A stretch of 64,000 nucleotides of DNA from Litchfieldia salsa (GTDB lineage Bacteria > Bacillota > Bacilli > Bacillales > Bacillaceae_L): the NCBI RefSeq assembly GCF_900104555.1, contig NZ_FNJU01000016.1:1-64000 (forward strand), written 5' to 3'. The notes beneath the pieces were generated by a model that did no database searches, was not told where the DNA came from, and saw only the letters and a list, made by a program, of their open reading frames with translations. The translations under genes were made by a program, and so were the position numbers. Below, piece after piece: positions 57,922 through 64,000 of this stretch (position 1 is its first letter; each line of letters starts with the position of its first letter).

Positions 57922-58995
57922 TTAAATTTCCCGATCAATGGTGAGTTGTTTTTTTAAATACTGTAATCCGGACTTAATCTTTTTTGCTCGAACTTCACCT
58001 ATCCCTTCTACCTCTACTAAATCTTCTACGGATGAAGTTAAAATATGTTTCAAATGTTTGAAATGATTTGTCACATTTTCAATAATATGTGACGGTAGTC
58101 TAGGGATTTTATGAAGGACACGATAACCTCTTGGATAAACAATTTCTTCCAGGTTTGTTATTGGAGAATATCCTAATAACTTTAAAAGAATAAAATCATC
58201 CAATAATTCTTTGTTCGAAAGGGTTTGTAATTGATCTAAAATTAAGTAAGGATCTGTTGAATTACCTTTTGAATAGTCTTTGATTATAGATGCTGCCTCT
58301 TCTTCAATACTAACCAGTAATTCTTTTAATTGAAGACTTAATAAACGTCCTTCTGTTCCTAACTCATTGATATAACACAGAATTTCACTCTTAATTCTAA
58401 CAACCATCTCAATTCTATGAATAACTAGAACTACTTCTTGAAATGTAACAATACTTTCAAACTCTAAAGCACTTAAATCCTTTATGGATTGTTTTAAAAC
58501 TGACTTGTACTTATCTAAGGTTTGAATAGCTTGATTTCCCTTTGTCAGAATTACCCCTATATCTTTTAATACATATCTTAGGTCACCTTTATATAAAGTG
58601 ATCACATTTCTTCTTTGTGAAATAGCAATTACTAAGTTACCAGTTTGCCTCGCTACCCTTTCTGCTGTTCTATGTCTCATTCCTGTTTCTGAGGAGAATG
58701 TCGTTGGATCAGGCATAAGCTGGGCATTTGAGATTAATATGTTTTTTCCATCATCATCTAATACAATGGCACCATCCATTTTCGCTAACTCATATAAAGA
58801 CGCAGGTGAAAAAATACAATTAATATGAAAACCTCCATCTACAATCCTTTCCATCGGTGAATTATATCCTACTACGATCAGCCCACCCGTCTTTGCACTT
58901 AAGACATTTTCAATTCCCTCGCGAATAGGTGTGCCTGGCGCGACAAACTTTAAAATTCGCGCTAAACTCTGCTCATGATGTATAATTTCATCCAT
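57922..58995 (-). CDS. disA: Diadenylate cyclase DisA
   Basis: DisA makes c-di-AMP and scans DNA for damage. The DAC domain (about 10-145) has the DGA motif (KMDGAIV) and RHR motif ([10 protein letters not shown]). A helical spine and C-terminal HhH DNA-binding domain ([12 protein letters not shown]) follow. Two ATG codons are possible; the one at 59001 sits directly on the ribosome site GGGGGG, and 58995 is spaced 6 nt. About 357 residues. The radA stop lies at 58998. Confidence 0.96.
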   Translation of the reverse strand: MDEIIHHEQSLARILKFVAPGTPIREGIENVLSAKTGGLIVVGYNSPMERIVDGGFHINCIFSPASLYELAKMDGAIVLDDDGKNILISNAQLMPDPTTFSSETGMRHRTAERVARQTGNLVIAISQRRNVITLYKGDLRYVLKDIGVILTKGNQAIQTLDKYKSVLKQSIKDLSALEFESIVTFQEVVLVIHRIEMVVRIKSEILCYINELGTEGRLLSLQLKELLVSIEEEAASIIKDYSKGNSTDPYLILDQLQTLSNKELLDDFILLKLLGYSPITNLEEIVYPRGYRVLHKIPRLPSHIIENVTNHFKHLKHILTSSVEDLVEVEGIGEVRAKKIKSGLQYLKKQLTIDREI

Positions 58996-58997
58996 TT

Positions 58998-60368
58998 TCA
59001 TCCCCCCAATGCATATTGGAGTGCCTGCCTAACATCAGAAACTCCTACAACATTAACACCCTTTGGAATACTCCATCCCCCGAGATTTCTCTCTGGAATA
59101 ATAACCCTTTGAAAACCTAGTTTTGCAGCTTCTTGGACTCTCTGTTCAATTCTGGACACTCTTCTAACTTCACCCGTTAACCCTACCTCTCCAACGAAGA
59201 CATCAGTAGCACCTGTTGGTTTATCTCTGAAACTGGAAGCAATACTTATTGCCACAGCAAGATCGATAGCAGGCTCATCTAACTTAACACCACCAGCAAC
59301 CTTTAAATACGCGTCTTGATTTTGCAATAACAAGCCCACTCTTTTCTCTAGAACTGCCATTAATAATGACACGCGATTTTGATCAATTCCAGTTGCCATT
59401 CGACGTGGATTCCCAAAGCTAGTTGGTGAGATTAAGGCTTGAATTTCAACCAGTACTGGACGTGTACCTTCCATGGAGGCCACAACAGTGGAACCGGCTG
59501 CACCCTGGGAACGTTCTTCAAGAAAAATCTCTGACGGATTTGCAACCTCTTCTAATCCTGTCTCTTTCATTTCAAAAATACCCATCTCGTTTGTTGAACC
59601 AAATCTATTTTTCACCGCTCTTAGGATTCTATATGTATGATGTCGTTCACCCTCAAAATACAAAACAGTATCTACCATATGTTCTAAGATTCTTGGACCG
59701 GCAATAGAACCCTCTTTCGTCACGTGACCAACAATAAAGATAGCGATTCCCTTTGTCTTAGCAATTCTCATTAATTCCGAGGTACATTCCCTCACTTGTG
59801 ATACACTTCCCGGGGCAGAATTGATTTCAGAGTGGTACATCGTCTGAATAGAGTCAACAACAACAAATGCTGGTTCTACTTCTGAAATAGATTGTGAGAT
59901 ATGTTCTAAATCAGTTTCAGCAAGAACAAATAACTCATCAGATGTAACTCCCAAACGATCAGAACGAAGCTTCGTTTGCTTCACTGATTCTTCACCTGAG
60001 ATATAAAGTACTCTATTCTCCCTAGCTAACTGTGATGATACTTGTAGAAGTAAGGTAGACTTCCCTATTCCTGGGTCCCCCCCTATAAGTACAAGTGAGC
60101 CACGAACAATACCTCCACCTAACACCCGGTCAAACTCTTTACTTTTGGTATATATTCTAGGTTCACTAATTGTTTCAATTGAGGTGATTGGTGATGGCTT
60201 ACTTAATATTGTAGATGCGGTATGATTAAATGCGCCTCTTCTTGGAGATTTTTGCTCAATCTCTTCAACTAGAGTATTCCACGCACTACATCCGGGGCAC
60301 TTACCCATCCATTTGGCAGATTCATAGCCACAGGTTTGGCAAGTGAATTTTGTTTTCTTTTTGACCAT
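58998..60368 (-). CDS. radA: DNA repair helicase/recombination factor RadA
   Basis: RadA (Sms) is a RecA-related branch-migration helicase that interacts with DisA. An N-terminal four-Cys zinc finger (CQTCGY and CPGC) precedes the ATPase with Walker [11 protein letters not shown] (about 95-104), the RadA motif KNRFGS and a Lon-like C-terminal domain. 456 residues. It overlaps the upstream disA ATG by 4 nt. Confidence 0.97.
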   Translation of the reverse strand: MVKKKTKFTCQTCGYESAKWMGKCPGCSAWNTLVEEIEQKSPRRGAFNHTASTILSKPSPITSIETISEPRIYTKSKEFDRVLGGGIVRGSLVLIGGDPGIGKSTLLLQVSSQLARENRVLYISGEESVKQTKLRSDRLGVTSDELFVLAETDLEHISQSISEVEPAFVVVDSIQTMYHSEINSAPGSVSQVRECTSELMRIAKTKGIAIFIVGHVTKEGSIAGPRILEHMVDTVLYFEGERHHTYRILRAVKNRFGSTNEMGIFEMKETGLEEVANPSEIFLEERSQGAAGSTVVASMEGTRPVLVEIQALISPTSFGNPRRMATGIDQNRVSLLMAVLEKRVGLLLQNQDAYLKVAGGVKLDEPAIDLAVAISIASSFRDKPTGATDVFVGEVGLTGEVRRVSRIEQRVQEAAKLGFQRVIIPERNLGGWSIPKGVNVVGVSDVRQALQYALGG

Positions 60369-60463
60369 AATAATGAACCCTCTCTTATTAGAATACCTTT
60401 ATCATATATAAATTATGAACATTTTTCCTGATACTAACAGAAATAGTAAGGGTGTTAATAAAT

Positions 60464-60565
60464 GAAGCTGACCTTCAGGACTAAGCACCACTTATTTCTA
60501 GCACTAGGTCTGTGTAAAATTTCGACCTTGTAAGTGGTACTTAGACTGGAATCGGGTCAGCCTCT
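60464..60565. repeat. Long palindromic element between clpC and radA
   Basis: Outer arms GCTGACC / GGTCAGC (60467-60473 with 60555-60561) and inner arms of 16 nt (60479-60494 with 60531-60546, two mismatches) form a long stem. Within the loop a further pair GGTC / GACC and palindrome CTAGCACTAG (60498-60507) occur. No T run follows clpC, so a plain terminator is unlikely. It resembles a mobile palindromic repeat. Confidence 0.75.
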
Positions 60566-60572
60566 TAGTTTG

Positions 60573-63014
60573 TTAAGCTTGATTTACTTTTTCTATAGTC
60601 TTCACAACAAATTCACCATTTTCGATATCCATAATAATTTGTTGTCCTTTTTCAATCGAGCCTCTCAACAATTCTTCAGATAATTTATCTTCAATTTGCT
60701 TTTGAATAGCTCTTCTTAATGGACGTGCACCGTATTCAGGATCATAACCCTCTTCAGCGATTTTTTCCTTGGCTGCATCCGTTATTTCTAAATCTAGTTC
60801 CTGCTCTTTTAGACGCTTTGTTAATTGATCAGACATCAATGTAACAATTTCCTTAAGATGTTTCTTTTCAAGTGAATGGAAGACGATAATCTCATCGATA
60901 CGGTTTAGGAACTCTGGACGGAATGCCTTCTTCAATTCTTCCATCACTTTGCCTTTCATATCTTTGTAATCTCGACCCTCATCTTGAACATTAAATCCTA
61001 AGTATTTGTTTCGTTTAAGTTCACTAGCACCAACATTAGATGTTAGAATCAATATTGTATTTCTAAAGTCCACTGTACGGCCCCTGGAATCTGTTAAGCG
61101 TCCATCTTCTAGAACCTGTAATAAAATATTGAATACATCAGGATGTGCTTTTTCAATCTCGTCTAAAAGTACAACTGAATAAGGCTTTCTTCTTACCTTT
61201 TCAGTTAATTGTCCACCTTCATCATAACCAACATATCCTGGAGGTGACCCAACTAGACGTGATGTTGAATGCTTCTCCATATATTCAGACATATCAATAC
61301 GAATCATAGCATCCTCATCACCAAAGATAGACTCCGCTAGTGCTCTTGCTAACTCAGTTTTACCAACACCTGTTGGCCCAAGGAAGATAAATGACCCTAT
61401 TGGTCTCTTAGGATCCTTTAGACCTGCGCGTGCACGTCTTACAGCTTTAGAGACTGCTTTTACAGCTTCTTCCTGACCAATTACTCGTGAATGGAGTATA
61501 TCTTCCATATTAAGTAACTTATCTGTTTCTGTTTGGGCTAGCCTAGAAACAGGAATCCCAGTCCAGCTAGAGACAACCATTGCTATGTCTTCAACAGTTA
61601 CTTCTGAATTCTCCTGCCCCTGCTTTTCTTTCCATGTTTTCTTTGTTTCTTCTAATTGCTCACGCAAACGTTGTTCACTATCTCGTAATGATGCCGCTTT
61701 TTCAAACTCTTGGCTTTGAACAGCTGCATCCTTCTCTTTACGAACTTCCTCTAATTTTGCTTCAAGCTCTTTTAAATTCGGTGGCGCAGTATATGAACGC
61801 AAGCGAACTTTCGAACCAGCTTCATCAATTAAATCGATTGCTTTATCTGGTAAAAATCGATCTGAAATATATCGATCTGATAGTTTAACTGCTTGAATAA
61901 TCGCATCATCTATAATTGATACACGGTGATGTGCTTCATAGCGATCACGCAACCCCTGTAAAATTTGGATCGACTCATCAATTGTTGGTTCATCTACAGT
62001 AATCGGTTGGAATCTGCGTTCTAGTGCAGCATCCTTTTCAATATATTTACGATACTCATCTAGAGTAGTTGCACCAATACATTGTAATTCCCCTCGTGCC
62101 AATGAAGGCTTTAAAATATTGGACGCATCGATTGCACCCTCAGCACCACCAGCACCGATTAATGTATGAAGCTCATCAATAAATAAAATGATATTTCCTG
62201 CCTGACGAATCTCATCCATCACTTTTTTCAAACGATCTTCAAATTCTCCGCGATATTTTGTACCTGCAACAACAGTTCCCATATCTAAGGTCATTACACG
62301 CTTATCTCTTAAGGTTTCTGGAACCTCATTATTGATGATTTGTTGTGCTAAGCCCTCAGCGATAGCAGTTTTACCAACACCAGGCTCACCAATTAGTACG
62401 GGATTGTTTTTTGTACGACGGCTTAAAACTTCAATTACACGCTGAATTTCCTTGCTTCGTCCTATAACAGGGTCAAGGCTTCCTTCTCTTGCTATCGCTG
62501 TTAGATCACGAGCAAGACTATCTAAAGTAGGAGTATTAGCACTAACTGCGCCTCCACCTTGATGACCTGAAGAGGATTCATTACTACCTAGTAATTGAAG
62601 AACTTGTTGTCTTGCTTTGTTTAAGCTTACACCTAAGTTATTTAATACACGTGCAGCAACACCTTCACCTTCTCGGATCAATCCTAAAAGGATATGCTCA
62701 GTACCAACATATGAATGGCCTAGTTTTCTTGCTTCGTCCATAGAAAGTTCGATTACCTTTTTTGCACGAGGTGTATAGTGAATCGTTTGAGATGCATCTT
62801 GACCTCTACCGATTAATGCCTCAACTTCTTTTTGAATTTTCTCAGGTCCTAATTCAAGGGCTACTAATGCCTTAGCAGCAATCCCTTCACCCTCACGGAT
62901 CAATCCAAGTAAAATATGTTCTGTACCAATATTGTTATGTCCTAAGCGTACAGCCTCTTCTTGCGCTAATGCTAAAACCTTTTGTGCACGTTCAGTAAAT
63001 CTTCCAAACATCAT
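60573..63014 (-). CDS. clpC: ATP-dependent Clp protease ATP-binding subunit ClpC
   Basis: ClpC is the HSP100 unfoldase that works with ClpP and adaptors MecA and McsB. Two N-terminal Clp repeats (about 5-145), AAA1 with Walker [10 protein letters not shown], a UVR-containing middle domain (about 420-455) and AAA2 with [10 protein letters not shown] are visible. Start [11 protein letters not shown] is the normal one. 813 residues. It overlaps the mcsB stop by 4 nt (ATGA). The upstream class III heat-shock promoter is outside the window. Confidence 0.98.
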   Translation of the reverse strand: MMFGRFTERAQKVLALAQEEAVRLGHNNIGTEHILLGLIREGEGIAAKALVALELGPEKIQKEVEALIGRGQDASQTIHYTPRAKKVIELSMDEARKLGHSYVGTEHILLGLIREGEGVAARVLNNLGVSLNKARQQVLQLLGSNESSSGHQGGGAVSANTPTLDSLARDLTAIAREGSLDPVIGRSKEIQRVIEVLSRRTKNNPVLIGEPGVGKTAIAEGLAQQIINNEVPETLRDKRVMTLDMGTVVAGTKYRGEFEDRLKKVMDEIRQAGNIILFIDELHTLIGAGGAEGAIDASNILKPSLARGELQCIGATTLDEYRKYIEKDAALERRFQPITVDEPTIDESIQILQGLRDRYEAHHRVSIIDDAIIQAVKLSDRYISDRFLPDKAIDLIDEAGSKVRLRSYTAPPNLKELEAKLEEVRKEKDAAVQSQEFEKAASLRDSEQRLREQLEETKKTWKEKQGQENSEVTVEDIAMVVSSWTGIPVSRLAQTETDKLLNMEDILHSRVIGQEEAVKAVSKAVRRARAGLKDPKRPIGSFIFLGPTGVGKTELARALAESIFGDEDAMIRIDMSEYMEKHSTSRLVGSPPGYVGYDEGGQLTEKVRRKPYSVVLLDEIEKAHPDVFNILLQVLEDGRLTDSRGRTVDFRNTILILTSNVGASELKRNKYLGFNVQDEGRDYKDMKGKVMEELKKAFRPEFLNRIDEIIVFHSLEKKHLKEIVTLMSDQLTKRLKEQELDLEITDAAKEKIAEEGYDPEYGARPLRRAIQKQIEDKLSEELLRGSIEKGQQIIMDIENGEFVVKTIEKVNQA

Positions 63015-64000
63015 GATTCATCAACCTCCATGCCATTAGTCTTTTTTTTCTCTAGCTTTAATCTCTCTCTAATTAATGTAGCTCTTCTAACGTCTCTTTC
63101 ACTTGGTCTCAATGCTCCACCAGCATATAATTGTAAAAATCCTGGCTGAGTTAAAATCATTAATTCATTTAAGATGTTACTTGATAAATCACTAATATAT
63201 CCTAAGTCAATACCTAAGCGCACATCTGATAAGCATTTAGCTGCTTCCTTTGATTCAATGATTCGACTATTTGCTAAAATACCATAAGAGCGATACACCC
63301 TGTCTTCTAATTGTATGTTTGAAGTCTTAACTAATGCGTCTCTTGCAGAACGTTCCTGAGAAATTAGTTGTCCTACCACACTTTTTAGATCTCCAACAAT
63401 ATCCTCTTCAGTTTTTCCTAAGGTAATTTGGTTGGATATTTGAAAGATATTCCCTAAAGCTTCACTTCCCTCACCATAAGTACCTCTTACAACTAAGCCT
63501 AATTGATTAATCGCTGGTATAATTCGACTCATTTGCTGTGTAAGTATTAAAGCTGGTAAGTGCATCATAACTGATGCTCTAAGACCAGTCCCAACATTTG
63601 TAGGACAGCTAGTAAGATAACCTCTTTTTTCATCAAATGCATAATCTACTTGAGTTTCAATCCAATCATCTAGTTCATTTGCCGTTTTCAACGCTTCTTC
63701 TAATTGGAAACCTGGATATAAACACTGAATTCGTATATGATCTTCTTCATTAATCATAATACTAAGTTCTTCATTTTCAGATAATAAACAAGCACCAAAA
63801 GGTGAATCCTCAGCCAGATGTGGACTTATAAGGTGTTTTTCAACGAGCACTCTCTTTTCAATTGGTTGAAGCTCATTCATATCTAATAATTCCAATTCTC
63901 CGATATTAGAGAAATGCTGTTGTGAAAACTGTCCTGCAAATAACTGTACGACATCCTTTGATTCATCATTTGTTGCTAACGTAGGAAACAAAATATGCTC
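63011..64000 (-). CDS. mcsB: Protein arginine kinase McsB (partial)
   Basis: McsB phosphorylates arginine residues and marks proteins for ClpCP; it resembles phosphagen kinases. The frame is open to the right edge (base 64000 begins codon GAG), so the N-terminus lies outside the window. Visible motifs include [21 protein letters not shown] and [10 protein letters not shown]. The TTG at 63991 is not the real start. It ends at the clpC start (ATGA overlap). Confidence 0.96.
   Translation of the reverse strand, partial: EHILFPTLATNDESKDVVQLFAGQFSQQHFSNIGELELLDMNELQPIEKRVLVEKHLISPHLAEDSPFGACLLSENEELSIMINEEDHIRIQCLYPGFQLEEALKTANELDDWIETQVDYAFDEKRGYLTSCPTNVGTGLRASVMMHLPALILTQQMSRIIPAINQLGLVVRGTYGEGSEALGNIFQISNQITLGKTEEDIVGDLKSVVGQLISQERSARDALVKTSNIQLEDRVYRSYGILANSRIIESKEAAKCLSDVRLGIDLGYISDLSSNILNELMILTQPGFLQLYAGGALRPSERDVRRATLIRERLKLEKKKTNGMEVDES

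Overview
This window is a conserved core segment of a low-GC, endospore-forming Bacillaceae chromosome (a Bacillus-like genus; I cannot name the species from sequence alone). The evidence is the gene order mcsB-clpC-radA-disA-yacL-ispD-ispF-gltX-cysE-cysS-mrnC-rlmB-rae1-sigH-rpmG-secE-nusG-rplKAJL-rpoBC-str-S10-spc-alpha-ecf-truA-rplM-rpsI-ybaK-cwlD-salA-gerD-kbaA-pdaB. It matches the Bacillus subtilis origin-proximal region read on the minus strand. Sporulation genes (sigH, gerD, cwlD, kbaA, pdaB) fit a spore former.

Layout from right to left, which is the direction of transcription. At 64000-49000 are the stress and DNA-integrity genes mcsB (cut by the window edge), clpC, radA and disA, then yacL, the isoprenoid genes ispD and ispF, gltX, a Cys-specific T-box leader with cysE-cysS, and the RNA-processing genes mrnC, rlmB and rae1, followed by sigH. 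At 48900-36500 are secE/nusG, the L11-L1-L10-L12 genes with their autoregulatory leaders, the ybxB methyltransferase, rpoB, rpoC and an L7Ae-like protein. At 36400-16290 are the str operon (rpsL, rpsG, fusA, tuf) and the S10-spc-alpha ribosomal protein cluster, including secY, adk, map, infA, rpoA and rplQ. At 16130-11890 are the ECF transporter module (ecfA1, ecfA2, ecfT), truA, and rplM-rpsI behind an L13-type leader.

At 11700-5445 the conserved order is interrupted by an accessory carbohydrate island. It holds a secreted multidomain GH43 arabinanase, a cytosolic GH127 beta-L-arabinofuranosidase and a divergent AraC-type regulator. A shared bidirectional terminator sits between the two hydrolases, and catabolite-repression-like sites lie upstream of the arabinanase. 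No sugar transporter or araBAD genes are present here. At 5355-1 the conserved order resumes with ybaK, cwlD, salA, gerD, kbaA, pdaB and a small conserved-looking hypothetical gene.

The unusual material is mostly non-coding: a structured ~120 bp repeat present twice in inverted orientation at the left end; a six-unit ~50 bp tandem array of hairpins between tuf and the S10 promoter; a ~100 bp long palindromic element between radA and clpC; a near-perfect 57-nt hairpin after rpoC; a terminator-like hairpin inside secE-nusG; and a structured intergenic segment between pdaB and kbaA. In coding sequence, PdaB carries Asn where the deacetylase family normally has the motif-1 Asp.
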